Counted from the first letter of the stretch, positions 1 through 6,393 are shown. The stretch: 10,264 nt of DNA from Desulfovibrio sp. UBA4079 (GCA_002382645.1 DFYP01000067.1:1-10264); one strand, 5' to 3'. Notes: generated by a model not told the origin, from the sequence alone. Numbers and translations are program-made.

Positions 1-64
1 GTTCCACGTCCCCTTCCAGCACGGACAGGTCGGCCAGGGGCACGGTTCCGGCTACGGCGAGCAT
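1..64 (-). CDS. 5' end of an unidentified gene, cut by the window edge
   Basis: Only the first 21 codons are visible, beginning at an ATG at 64-62 and open to the window edge; the protein starts MLAVAGTVPLADLSV. The start lies inside the 3' end of the upstream gene, overlapping it by 13 nt in another frame, which suggests translational coupling and membership of the selenium-type operon. I do not recognise the family from so short a stretch. In comparable selenium clusters the next gene is often a PLP-dependent cysteine desulfurase-like enzyme or selD, but nothing visible here shows either. Codon use is GC-rich like its neighbours. The start could also lie a few codons further in. Confidence 0.5.
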   Translation of the reverse strand, partial: MLAVAGTVPLADLSVLEGDVE

Positions 65-603
65 CGGCGGAGCATTTCCTCGAAGGCCAGGTCCAGGGCG
101 TAGCCGCACAGGGTGTGGCCCAGGTCCCGGGGCCTGGGGGCCGCGTCCAGGGGTTTTCCGGTGAGTTCCCGGGCCAGGTAGGGCACGTCCGGGCAGCCGC
201 CGCCCGAGACGTTCACGATGACCCGGGTCCGCTTGTCCACGGTGAGCTTCATGTTGGCGGCCCGGACCATGAGCCAGGGGCCGAAGTCCTTGACCTGGAA
301 CAGGCTCACGGGTTCCAGCAGGGGACCGGCCGCGGGCACGGCCTGCAGGGGCGGCAGCCCGGCCTGGTCCAGGACGCGCAGGGCGCGCAGCTGGTCCACC
401 AGGGGGAAGACCACCACCAGGTCGCAGCCCGAGCGCAGCTCCGGGGGCGGCCCCTGGACCTGCACGGAAAAGCCCGCCTCGGTGAGGACCTTCTCGGCCC
501 GCAGCACCTCGCCGGTGTTGGCGAAGACGAGCAGGCCGCGGTCGCTGCGGGCCTGGTCCGGCTTTTTGCCGAACCAGGCCCGCAGCCAGGAGAGGGGGTT
601 CAT
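52..603 (-). CDS. Putative Se/S carrier protein (DUF3343, PF11823) with extra C-terminal region
   Basis: A 183-residue protein. Residues about 22-90 look like the DUF3343 fold: a start like GLLVFANTGEVLRAEKVL, then a PPPEL loop and Cys60 in SGCDLVVVF, where the family usually has a cysteine after a PRxxS-type stretch. DUF3343 proteins are usually only about 70-90 residues and accompany YedE/YedF selenium genes, which is the basis for the carrier idea. Residues about 100-183 form a second region with Cys137 in SGGGCPDVPY and Cys166 in HTLCGYAL; I do not recognise it as a named domain. The ATG at 603 is in an ATGA overlap with the tusA-like stop, so the two are translationally coupled. No signal peptide or membrane segment is visible, so it is probably cytoplasmic. 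Function in Se or S delivery is inferred from family and context, not proven. Confidence 0.8.
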   Translation of the reverse strand: MNPLSWLRAWFGKKPDQARSDRGLLVFANTGEVLRAEKVLTEAGFSVQVQGPPPELRSGCDLVVVFPLVDQLRALRVLDQAGLPPLQAVPAAGPLLEPVSLFQVKDFGPWLMVRAANMKLTVDKRTRVIVNVSGGGCPDVPYLARELTGKPLDAAPRPRDLGHTLCGYALDLAFEEMLRRCSP

Positions 604-815
604 TTGTTGAGGATCAGACGGAATTCGCCCGCAGCCCCGGCCTGGACCTCGGCGGTCCAGCCTTTGGAGGCCGCGGCGCGGCTCACGTTTTCCTTGGAGG
701 CCTCGGTGTCCACCAGGACCTCGAGGGTGCCCGCGCCCAGGCGGTTCATGGCCGCCAGGGCGTCCAGCACGGGCTGGGGACAGGACAGTCCGCGCGCGTC
801 GATGATCTCGGCCAT
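600..815 (-). CDS. TusA/SirA family sulfur (selenium) carrier, YedF N-domain-like
   Basis: A 71-residue protein with the family signature at its start: IDARGLSCPQPVL, with Cys12 in the CPxP motif that carries a persulfide, or possibly a selenopersulfide, in TusA relatives. The central VDTEASKENVSR stretch resembles the YedF version of the domain. Full-length YedF selenium proteins are near 190-200 residues and carry a C-terminal DsrE-like domain, which is absent here: the frame ends soon after the TusA core. The start has an AAGGAG ribosome site about 8 nt upstream, placed across the 3' end of the yedE-type gene, with 3 nt between stop and start. It is cytoplasmic with no signal. The likely role is receiving S or Se from the adjacent membrane protein or a desulfurase and passing it on; the element carried cannot be read from sequence. 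Confidence 0.9.
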   Translation of the reverse strand: MAEIIDARGLSCPQPVLDALAAMNRLGAGTLEVLVDTEASKENVSRAAASKGWTAEVQAGAAGEFRLILNK

Positions 816-818
816 GGC

Positions 819-1967
819 TTACGCTCCTTGGGTCCGGTTTCTCATGAACAGGCCGATGCCCACACAGAAGACCATGCCCACGATCCAGGCCTCCAGGCCG
901 TGCGGACCCAGGCCCTTGGGCGAGCTGGCCAGCCCGAAGTTGTGGGCGAACGCCGCGCCCACGATCATGCCCAGGACAAAGACCCCGGCGTCGCCGTCGC
1001 CTTCCCCGGCCATGAACAGCTGGCGGCCGGGGCAGCCGCCGGCCAGGGCGAAGGCCAGCCCGGCCAGGAGCATGCCCAGGAAGTTCCAGATCTGGAGCGT
1101 GTGGGCCACGGGCTGGCCCTCGATGCCCGGATGGAACTGGCCCAGGGCTAGGTTGACCACCACGGCGGCCGCCACCAGGGCCAGCACGCCGGTGAGCAGG
1201 TGGATCTGGCGGAACAGGAGCAGGTCGCGGAACGCGCCCATGGTGCAGAAGCGGCTGCGCTGGGCCAGGGCCCCGATCGCCAGGCCCGCGGCCAGGGACA
1301 GCAGGAGCGGCGCGTGCTGCGCGCCCGGTCCCTTGAGGCTGTAGAAGAGCACGCCGCTCATGGGCTCGCCCTCCACCTGGGGATAGAGCAGCAGGAGGCC
1401 CAGGAACAGGGCCATGAGCAGGGGCAGGAGCAGGCCCGCCGCGGCCGGGGTCTTCTGGCTGCGGCCCAGGGTGAACCCGGCGCGCAAAAAGCGCGTGCCC
1501 AGCCAGATGCCGGCCACCAGGCCGAGGATGCCGGCGATGGCGTTGCCGTCGCCCGCGGCGAGCCGGAGCAGGGCGCGCCAGGGGCAGCCCAGGAAGATGA
1601 GCGCGCCGATCATGGCGAACAGGCCCAGGAAGAAGCGCACGATGGGCGCGGAGCCCCCGCGCGGCCGGAAGTCCCGGGCGAGCAGGGCTGCGGCCAGGGA
1701 GCCCAGCACGAACCCGATGATCTCCGGGCGCATGTACTGGACCACGTCGGCCCGGTGCAGGCCCAGGGCCCCGGCCATGTCCCGCTCGAAGCAGGCCACG
1801 CACACGCCCATGTTGCCCGGATTGCCCCAGTACTGGAGAAGCGGGGCCAGGACGCCGATGGCCAGACCCACGGCGACGATGCCCCATTTGCTGGCAAAGA
1901 AGTTCTTCACGGCCTCTCTCCGGTTGAGTGGTTGAAAAACGGCAGGGCCCGGACTTGTTCCGGGCAT
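819..1967 (-). CDS. yedE: YedE-family selenium-metabolism membrane transporter (YeeE/YedE superfamily)
   Basis: A 382-residue, strongly hydrophobic multispanning inner-membrane protein. It has the two-fold repeat of the YeeE/YedE superfamily: the first half carries GNMGVCVACFERD (Cys56, Cys59) and GCPWR (Cys128); the second carries RSRFCTMGAFRD (Cys241) and GGCPGRQLF (Cys312). Paired cysteines in the membrane are the proposed path for thiosulfate, sulfur or selenium species in this superfamily. The VACFERDMAGALGLH stretch and the neighbouring TusA- and DUF3343-type genes match the selenium branch (YedE/FdhT type) better than the thiosulfate transporter TsuA. The ATG at 1967 is supported by GAGGA 4 nt upstream. 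It leads a tightly spaced operon, and a 7-bp inverted repeat overlaps its start. The substrate assignment rests on family and context. Confidence 0.85.
   Translation of the reverse strand: MPGTSPGPAVFQPLNRREAVKNFFASKWGIVAVGLAIGVLAPLLQYWGNPGNMGVCVACFERDMAGALGLHRADVVQYMRPEIIGFVLGSLAAALLARDFRPRGGSAPIVRFFLGLFAMIGALIFLGCPWRALLRLAAGDGNAIAGILGLVAGIWLGTRFLRAGFTLGRSQKTPAAAGLLLPLLMALFLGLLLLYPQVEGEPMSGVLFYSLKGPGAQHAPLLLSLAAGLAIGALAQRSRFCTMGAFRDLLLFRQIHLLTGVLALVAAAVVVNLALGQFHPGIEGQPVAHTLQIWNFLGMLLAGLAFALAGGCPGRQLFMAGEGDGDAGVFVLGMIVGAAFAHNFGLASSPKGLGPHGLEAWIVGMVFCVGIGLFMRNRTQGA
1947..1965 (-). promoter_or_regulatory. Perfect 7-bp inverted repeat at the yedE start codon
   Basis: GCCCGGA, a 5-nt loop and TCCGGGC form a perfect stem beginning at the G of the ATG and covering codons 2-7. 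In the mRNA it could fold immediately after the ribosome site and reduce initiation. The same bases must also encode Pro-Gly and Pro-Gly, so it may be coincidence in GC-rich DNA. A regulatory role is inference. Confidence 0.3.
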
Positions 1968-2084
1968 TCTTTCCTCAATACCGTTTTGTCGGCAGAGGCA
2001 AATTCAAAATCGTGATGCGTCGCGGGCTGTTCCAGCGACTTTCCGGATAGAAGACCGGGGAGGCGGGGATTCGGGGGAGGGGGG
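1968..2084. other. 117-bp spacer between rrf2 and yedE
   Basis: No gene is visible. It holds the G-run tract at 2057-2084, a weak 5-bp inverted repeat (GTCGC/GCGAC) around 2020-2040, and the yedE ribosome site GAGGA close to 1970-1976. I found no convincing -35/-10 pair and no hairpin followed by a T-run in the direction of transcription, so it is unresolved whether yedE has its own promoter or is read from rrf2. Confidence 0.6.
2057..2084 (+). promoter_or_regulatory. Four-run G tract (G-quadruplex-type); C-rich in the rrf2 transcript
   Basis: On the plus strand four runs of 4, 4, 5 and 6 G are separated by loops of 4, 4 and 1 nt, ending directly at the rrf2 stop codon. This fits the usual G-quadruplex sequence pattern with up to four tetrads. 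In the transcript of the genes it reads as a C-rich, G-poor stretch, the composition favoured by Rho loading sites. Whether it folds or terminates is untested. Confidence 0.45.
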
Positions 2085-2495
2085 CTACTGCCCGCGGGCG
2101 TCGTTGAGCAGGTCCTGGATGCTCACGGAGTCGAGCTTGTCCATCATGGCCTGGGCGGCCTCGATCCAGATGCCCCGGGTCATGCACTGGCCCGCGGCGG
2201 TGCATTCGCCGCAGTCGCTGCAGGGGGCCAGGGTCTCGCTCTTCTCCAGGGCGCGCACGATGTCCCCGGCCGTGATCCGGGAGGCCGGACGGGCCAGGGA
2301 ATGGCCCCCGCCCACGCCCCGGCGGCTGGTGATCAGCCCGGCCTTCTTGAGCTCGTTGATGAGCTTCTCCAGGTACTTTTCCGAGATGCCCTGGCGCTGG
2401 GCGATGTCCGAGATGGGCACGGGCCCGCCCTGGCCGTGCAGGGCGATGTCCAGGACCATGCGGGTGCCGTAGCGGCTCTTGGTGGTGATGCGCAT
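2085..2495 (-). CDS. rrf2: Rrf2 family transcriptional regulator of the hmc operon
   Basis: A 136-residue Rrf2-type winged-helix regulator. Residues 1-65 hold the DNA-binding domain, with TTKSRYGTRMVLDIA at the start, ISEKYLEKLINELKKAGL as the recognition helix region and the typical SRRGVGGGHSLARP wing. Residues 92-104 carry Cys92, Cys95, Cys98 and Cys104; three of these fall at the numbers of the [2Fe-2S] ligands of E. coli IscR (92, 98, 104), so an Fe-S sensing cluster is likely. Residue 107 is Arg where IscR has its His ligand. In Desulfovibrio vulgaris the linked rrf1 and rrf2 genes were shown to affect hmc expression, and the family takes its name from this gene. The ATG at 2495 lies 2 nt after the rrf1 stop, so the two are co-translated. 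Upstream in-frame sequence is a shadow of rrf1. Confidence 0.93.
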   Translation of the reverse strand: MRITTKSRYGTRMVLDIALHGQGGPVPISDIAQRQGISEKYLEKLINELKKAGLITSRRGVGGGHSLARPASRITAGDIVRALEKSETLAPCSDCGECTAAGQCMTRGIWIEAAQAMMDKLDSVSIQDLLNDARGQ

Positions 2496-2497
2496 GT

Positions 2498-2860
2498 CTA
2501 CCCCAGGGCCTCGCGCACCGCGCGCAGGAGTTCGTCGGGGTCCGCGGGCTTGGCGAGCACGGCCACGGCCCCGGGCACGGCGTGGCGCGCCGCGGCCATG
2601 CCGCTGACCACGATGACCGGCGGCGGGGTCAGGCCCTCGCTCTCCAGGCGGTGCAGGAAGCGCGGGCCCCAGGCCTTGGGCATGGCGATGTCCAGGGTGA
2701 TGAGGTCCGGCCGCTCGTCGCGGCACTTGGCCACGGCCTCCTCGCCGTCGCCGGCCGAGCAGGTCTCGTAGCCGTTCTCCCGGAACAGGGCCGTGAAGAA
2801 GTGCACGATGCCGGGATCGTCGTCGATGATCAGGATTTTTTTCCGGGAAGCGGGAGTCAT
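2498..2860 (-). CDS. rrf1: Single-domain response regulator Rrf1
   Basis: A 120-residue receiver (CheY-like) domain with no output domain. The acidic pocket is Asp13-Asp14-Asp15 in ILIIDDDPG, the phosphoacceptor is Asp57 in LITLDIAMP, and the conserved switch residues are Ser86 (VVSG) and Lys104 (AKPAD). It probably signals through protein contact, possibly with Rrf2 encoded directly after it or with a distant kinase; no histidine kinase is in the window. It lies 81 nt after hmcF, behind a strong hairpin, and is followed 2 nt later by rrf2. The ATG at 2860 has AGG 6 nt upstream, only a moderate ribosome site. The identification as Rrf1 rests on the domain type plus its exact place in the hmc-rrf order. 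Confidence 0.93.
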   Translation of the reverse strand: MTPASRKKILIIDDDPGIVHFFTALFRENGYETCSAGDGEEAVAKCRDERPDLITLDIAMPKAWGPRFLHRLESEGLTPPPVIVVSGMAAARHAVPGAVAVLAKPADPDELLRAVREALG

Positions 2861-2877
2861 GGCGCGCCTGCGGAAGC

Positions 2878-2913
2878 GCCCCCGCCGCCGCGTTCGAGGT
2901 CGGCGGCGGGGGC
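2878..2913 (-). promoter_or_regulatory. Perfect 13-bp GC hairpin between hmcF and rrf1
   Basis: Arms at 2878-2890 and 2901-2913 are perfectly complementary (GCCCCCGCCGCCG and its reverse complement), with a 10-nt loop. All 13 pairs are G-C, so it would be very stable in the mRNA. No T-run follows in the direction of transcription, so it is not a standard intrinsic terminator. It may protect the 3' end of an hmc transcript, pause polymerase, or mark a processing site that sets the ratio of Hmc subunits to regulators. Confidence 0.6.
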
Positions 2914-2941
2914 AGAAGCCCGCACTGGACTGTTGGTCGGC

Positions 2942-4339
2942 CTACTCTTCATCTTCCTTGGGCTTGAGATGGTCCGGGACGATGGCCATCTTGATGAGCA
3001 GAGGCTTGAGGAAGGACCAGCGGATGCCGATCTTGTACTCCTCCTCCAGGTCCCGGATGGCGTCCCAGCAGTTGTGGCAGGGGGCGATGACCAGCTTGCA
3101 GCCCGTGGCCAGGATCTGGTCGCGCTTCTTGCGCAGGGCCACGTTGCGCTGGGCCCGGTACATGCCCACGCCGTTGAATCCGCCGCCGCCGCCGCAGCAG
3201 TAGTTGTGTTCCTTGTTGGGCGTCATCTCGATGAAGTAGCCCGGCTCGACCATGTAGCTCATGATCTCGCGGGTGACCATGGCCAGGCCGTGGTTGCGCA
3301 CGTAGTTGCAGGAGTCCTGGAGCGTCACCGGCTCCTTGATGCGTTTGGCCGGGTCGACCTTGATCTTGCCCGTGCGCAGGGCTTCGGCGATCCATTCCAC
3401 GTAGTGGATGTAGGGCGCCGGGGGCTGGCCGTCGGGGCGTCCGGCCCAGTAGGGGCCCTCCACCACGGTGCCGCGGTGGGCGTGGCCGCACTCCGTGCCG
3501 ATGACCCGCTTGGGCCGCAGCCGCTCGATGGCCGAGTAGACGTTGAGCACCTGCTGCTTGCAGCCTTCCCAGTCGCCGGCGAACATGGTCAGGGAGGTCT
3601 GCTCCCAGCCCTCGGCGGGCACGGTCCAGTTCTCCCCGGCCAGGTGGAAGAGGATGGCCGCCTCGGCCAGGTCCTCGGGGTAGTGCTTGGGCTCGCGGGC
3701 ATTGCAGGTGTACATGATGTCCGCGTCTTCCTTGTCCACCGGGATTTCCAGGCCCGGCCACTCCTCGCCGTTCTCCTCGGCCATCCACTCGCAGGTCTCG
3801 ACCCAGTCCTCGGTGGTCACGTCCATCTGGGCGTGGAAGATGCGGTGCATGCCGGAGCCGATCTTGAGCTCCCACGGCACGAAGCCCTGGGAGAAGAGCA
3901 GGCCGCGCAGGTAGCCGAACATGATGCCCATGTCGATGCCGTAGGGGCAGTACATGCCGCAGCGGTTGCAGCAGGTGCACTTGGACCAGGCGGTCTCCAT
4001 GGCCATGAGCATGAACTCGTTGTCCACGTCGCCGTTGCGCTTGACGATTTCGCCCAGGGTGGACTGGATCTTGTAGGCCGGGACCTGCTTGGGGTCGCGG
4101 CCGTTGACGGTGTACAGGAAGCAGGAATCCGCGCACAGGCCGCAGTGGGCGCACATCTCAAGCCAGGTCTTGGTCCGGGACTTGAGGCTGGCTTTCAGGC
4201 TGTTGCGCAGCTTCTCCTTGTCCACTTCGAGGCTTTTCATCTCCTCGTAGTAGACCCGGCCGCGGGTATCGGCGAGCAGCGCGTCCAGCTGTTCCTTGGT
4301 GGTCACGGGCTGCTTGTTGCAGAGCTTGCCTTCGGGCAT
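2942..4339 (-). CDS. hmcF: Hmc complex cytoplasmic iron-sulfur subunit HmcF (HdrD-like)
   Basis: A 465-residue soluble protein and the cytoplasmic end of the Hmc complex. The N-terminal part has two [4Fe-4S] ferredoxin motifs: Cys63, 66, 69, 73 (CAHCGLCADSC) and Cys121, 124, 127, 131 (CTCCNRCGMYC), the second followed by Pro. The C-terminal part has a complete CCG motif as in the catalytic subunit of heterodisulfide reductase: Cys344 (DSCNYVRN), Cys381-Cys382 (YCCGGGGG) and Cys421/Cys424 (CHNC). An earlier CCG-like stretch around residues 210-315 keeps only scattered cysteines. HmcF is thought to exchange electrons with cytoplasmic partners through a noncubane Fe-S site. The ATG at 4339 follows GGAGAA with good spacing, and the length is close to that of the known HmcF. 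It is the last hmc structural gene, 33 nt after hmcE. Confidence 0.95.
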   Translation of the reverse strand: MPEGKLCNKQPVTTKEQLDALLADTRGRVYYEEMKSLEVDKEKLRNSLKASLKSRTKTWLEMCAHCGLCADSCFLYTVNGRDPKQVPAYKIQSTLGEIVKRNGDVDNEFMLMAMETAWSKCTCCNRCGMYCPYGIDMGIMFGYLRGLLFSQGFVPWELKIGSGMHRIFHAQMDVTTEDWVETCEWMAEENGEEWPGLEIPVDKEDADIMYTCNAREPKHYPEDLAEAAILFHLAGENWTVPAEGWEQTSLTMFAGDWEGCKQQVLNVYSAIERLRPKRVIGTECGHAHRGTVVEGPYWAGRPDGQPPAPYIHYVEWIAEALRTGKIKVDPAKRIKEPVTLQDSCNYVRNHGLAMVTREIMSYMVEPGYFIEMTPNKEHNYCCGGGGGFNGVGMYRAQRNVALRKKRDQILATGCKLVIAPCHNCWDAIRDLEEEYKIGIRWSFLKPLLIKMAIVPDHLKPKEDEE

Positions 4340-4372
4340 ATCCGTTCTCCTTACAGGTTTGCTGGCTTGCGG

Positions 4373-5050
4373 TTACCAGGGCATGTTCCGGCCCTTGCGG
4401 CCGCCGCGCTTGATGCCGAAGTCCATGCCGAGCTGGGCGCGGGTCAGGAAGAACCCGACCACGTGGTACAGCTTGGTGAAGGGAATCGACACCAGGAGCA
4501 GTTCGCCCGTGAGAATGTGGGCGATGATCCAGAACTGGTAGTCACCCCAGTGCATGACCGCCACGAAGCCGGTGACGAAGGGCAGTCCGGCCAGGACGAT
4601 GAGCAGCCAGTCGTACCAGGAGGTCACGATGCGCACTTCGGGCAGGCTGATGCGCCGCAGTCCGATGAGCACCAGGGAGACGATGGCCGCGGCGGTGAGC
4701 CAGTCGGCCAGGCCCTGGGGGATGGACGGCCAGTTGATGCCGAAGCGCTCGTGGAGCAGCACGGCGTGGCCGGTCAGGAACAGGGGCACCAGCACGGCGC
4801 CGATGTGGAAGCCGAAGAAGATGGCCGTGAACCCGGGCTTGATGCGCCAGCTGCGCGTGCCGAAGGGCACCAGCCAGAAGAAGATGGAGCGGACCGCGCC
4901 CTTGGCGCCGTCAGCGGGGAACGCGCTGTAGGCCACGCGGTCGAGCTGCCAGTGCAGGCCTTTGACGTACCAGACGACCCGGTAGGCCAGGCCGCCCAGG
5001 AACGCCGCGAACACGACCCAGAGAAGGGGACCGGTGATGAACTCGTACAT
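4373..5050 (-). CDS. hmcE: Hmc complex cytochrome b-type membrane subunit HmcE
   Basis: A 225-residue membrane protein resembling the NarI/DsrM gamma-subunit family, with about five hydrophobic segments (near residues 5-27, 74-98, 110-135, 143-165 and 172-200). Candidate heme b ligands are His82 and His95 or His100 in the second segment region, and His178 and His196 in the last; the 18-residue spacing of the latter pair equals that of the NarI ligands His187 and His205. It would pass electrons within the membrane towards HmcF and may meet the quinone pool, although quinone use is not visible from sequence. The C-terminal end is basic (RGGRKGR), consistent with a cytoplasmic location. The start has AGGAG about 8 nt upstream, and the gene begins 12 nt after hmcD. 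Confidence 0.92.
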   Translation of the reverse strand: MYEFITGPLLWVVFAAFLGGLAYRVVWYVKGLHWQLDRVAYSAFPADGAKGAVRSIFFWLVPFGTRSWRIKPGFTAIFFGFHIGAVLVPLFLTGHAVLLHERFGINWPSIPQGLADWLTAAAIVSLVLIGLRRISLPEVRIVTSWYDWLLIVLAGLPFVTGFVAVMHWGDYQFWIIAHILTGELLLVSIPFTKLYHVVGFFLTRAQLGMDFGIKRGGRKGRNMPW

Positions 5051-5062
5051 GTTCCTATCTCC

Positions 5063-5218
5063 TTAGTGGTGCTCTTCGTGGCTTTCGGCCTCGTGGTCGG
5101 CGTCGCGGGCCGTGACGAAGCGCCAGAGACCCACGAACCCGAGCACGATGAGGCCCATGAGGATATAGACCGCGTTTTTGGCGTTCAGCATGAAGTCATG
5201 GTAGGTGTAGAACTCCAT
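5063..5218 (-). CDS. hmcD: Hmc complex small membrane subunit HmcD
   Basis: A 51-residue protein with one membrane segment (about residues 14-35, AVYILMGLIVLGFVGLW) and a hydrophilic, His- and Glu-rich C-terminal tail ending ESHEEHH. Its size, single span and position between hmcC and hmcE match the known small HmcD subunit; it has no redox motif and probably helps hold the membrane subunits together. The ATG at 5218 follows AAGGAG, which overlaps the end of hmcC. It is separated by 11 nt from hmcC and 12 nt from hmcE. The frame stays open far upstream, but that part is antisense-frame shadow inside hmcC. Confidence 0.88.
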   Translation of the reverse strand: MEFYTYHDFMLNAKNAVYILMGLIVLGFVGLWRFVTARDADHEAESHEEHH

Positions 5219-5229
5219 GTCAGGCTCCT

Positions 5230-6393
5230 TTAGTGGGCGTCCTTGTACTCGGGATGCTCGTAGAAGATGGGCATGCGGGTCACGATGAAGCGGAACACCA
5301 GGATGCCCACCACCACCACGAACACGGACACGCCGATCTCGCCCCAGCTCGGGAAGTAGCGCTGGGCCGAGGGCAGCTGCCAGTTGAAGGCCACCAGGGA
5401 CACGTTGAAGCGGTTCAGGACCACGCCGAACACGGTGAGCGCGGCGGTCCACTTGATGAGCTTGATGTTCCGCTCGCGCGAGCCGATGGCGTACAAGAGG
5501 CTCGGCAGGGCCACGAAGCCCAGGATCTCGAACAGGTACCAGGCGCCCCAGCCCGAGACGAGGTACTTCCAGTTGTTGTCGGCGCCGAGCGCGATGATCT
5601 TGATGGCCAGGTAGCAGGCCAGGACCATGGACGCGCCCCGGGCGAAGCCCAGGATCACGCCGTCGTGCTCGGCCAGGAAGGTGGCGTCCATCTTGTGGTG
5701 GAAGGGCTTGTGCGAGAGCGTGCCCTCGAAGATGACCATGGACAGGCCCACGGCGATGGCCGAGACGAAGAACTGGATGGGCAGGTAGGTCGAGTACCAC
5801 AGCGGGTGCAGCTTGGAGGGCGCGATGAGGTACAGGGCGCCCAGCGAGGACTGGTGCAGGGTGGAGAGGACCACGCCGAAGATGGTCAGGAGCAGGGTCA
5901 GCTTGTGCACCAGGCTGCGGAGCTTCTTGAGGCCCAGCCACTCCAGGGCCGCCACCGAGTACTCGATGGCCAGCACCGTGAGGTACAGGAAGACGCACAG
6001 GCCCACTTCGTAGAGCAGCGAGGTGGTGCCGGGCTGCAGGAAGATGGGGTAGGGCAGGCGCCAGGGGCGGCCCACGTCGTAGTGCAGGGCGAAGACCACC
6101 AGGGCGTAGCCCAGAAAGGCCGTGAGGATGGCCGGGCGCACCGCCGAGTGGTATTTCTTCATGCCGAAGATGTACACCGCGGCCGAGGTGGTGAAGCCGC
6201 CCGCGGCCAAGGCCACTCCGCAGAGCAGGTCGAAGCCGATCCAGATGCCCCACGGGTTGTTGTCGTCCAGGTTGGTCACCGCGGCCAGGCCGCCGGTGAA
6301 GCGCATCACCGTCAGGTACGCGCCGATGAGCAGGACGATCCCGGCGAAGATGTTGAACGGCGTGAACAGGGTCTTCTTGGTTTCAGAGGTCAT
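5230..6393 (-). CDS. hmcC: Hmc complex NrfD/PsrC-like integral membrane subunit HmcC
   Basis: A 387-residue integral membrane protein with about ten hydrophobic segments, of the NrfD/PsrC/HybB family. Family-typical stretches include PWGIWIGFDLLCGVALAAGG near residue 47, FALHYDVGRPW near 101 and STLHQSSLGALY near 175. Members pair with ferredoxin-type subunits such as HmcB and relay electrons or protons across the membrane, often with a quinone site; they hold no cofactor themselves. Its ATG directly follows the hmcB TAG with no base between, so translation is probably coupled, with AGGAGG just upstream inside hmcB. Length and context match known HmcC. Confidence 0.94.
   Translation of the reverse strand: MTSETKKTLFTPFNIFAGIVLLIGAYLTVMRFTGGLAAVTNLDDNNPWGIWIGFDLLCGVALAAGGFTTSAAVYIFGMKKYHSAVRPAILTAFLGYALVVFALHYDVGRPWRLPYPIFLQPGTTSLLYEVGLCVFLYLTVLAIEYSVAALEWLGLKKLRSLVHKLTLLLTIFGVVLSTLHQSSLGALYLIAPSKLHPLWYSTYLPIQFFVSAIAVGLSMVIFEGTLSHKPFHHKMDATFLAEHDGVILGFARGASMVLACYLAIKIIALGADNNWKYLVSGWGAWYLFEILGFVALPSLLYAIGSRERNIKLIKWTAALTVFGVVLNRFNVSLVAFNWQLPSAQRYFPSWGEIGVSVFVVVVGILVFRFIVTRMPIFYEHPEYKDAH

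Noticed and set aside
52..1887. A 611-codon minus-strand frame spanning yedE, the tusA-like gene and the DUF3343 gene
   Set aside because: Only the last 183 codons from 603 are real; the rest is an out-of-frame shadow of yedE with Arg/Gly/Pro-rich sequence.
2582..5233. An 883-codon open frame on the plus strand
   Set aside because: It runs antisense through rrf1, hmcF, hmcE and hmcD, all well identified. Its translation is low-complexity (Gly, His, Val, Ala, Asp), as expected from the reverse of GC-rich coding DNA.
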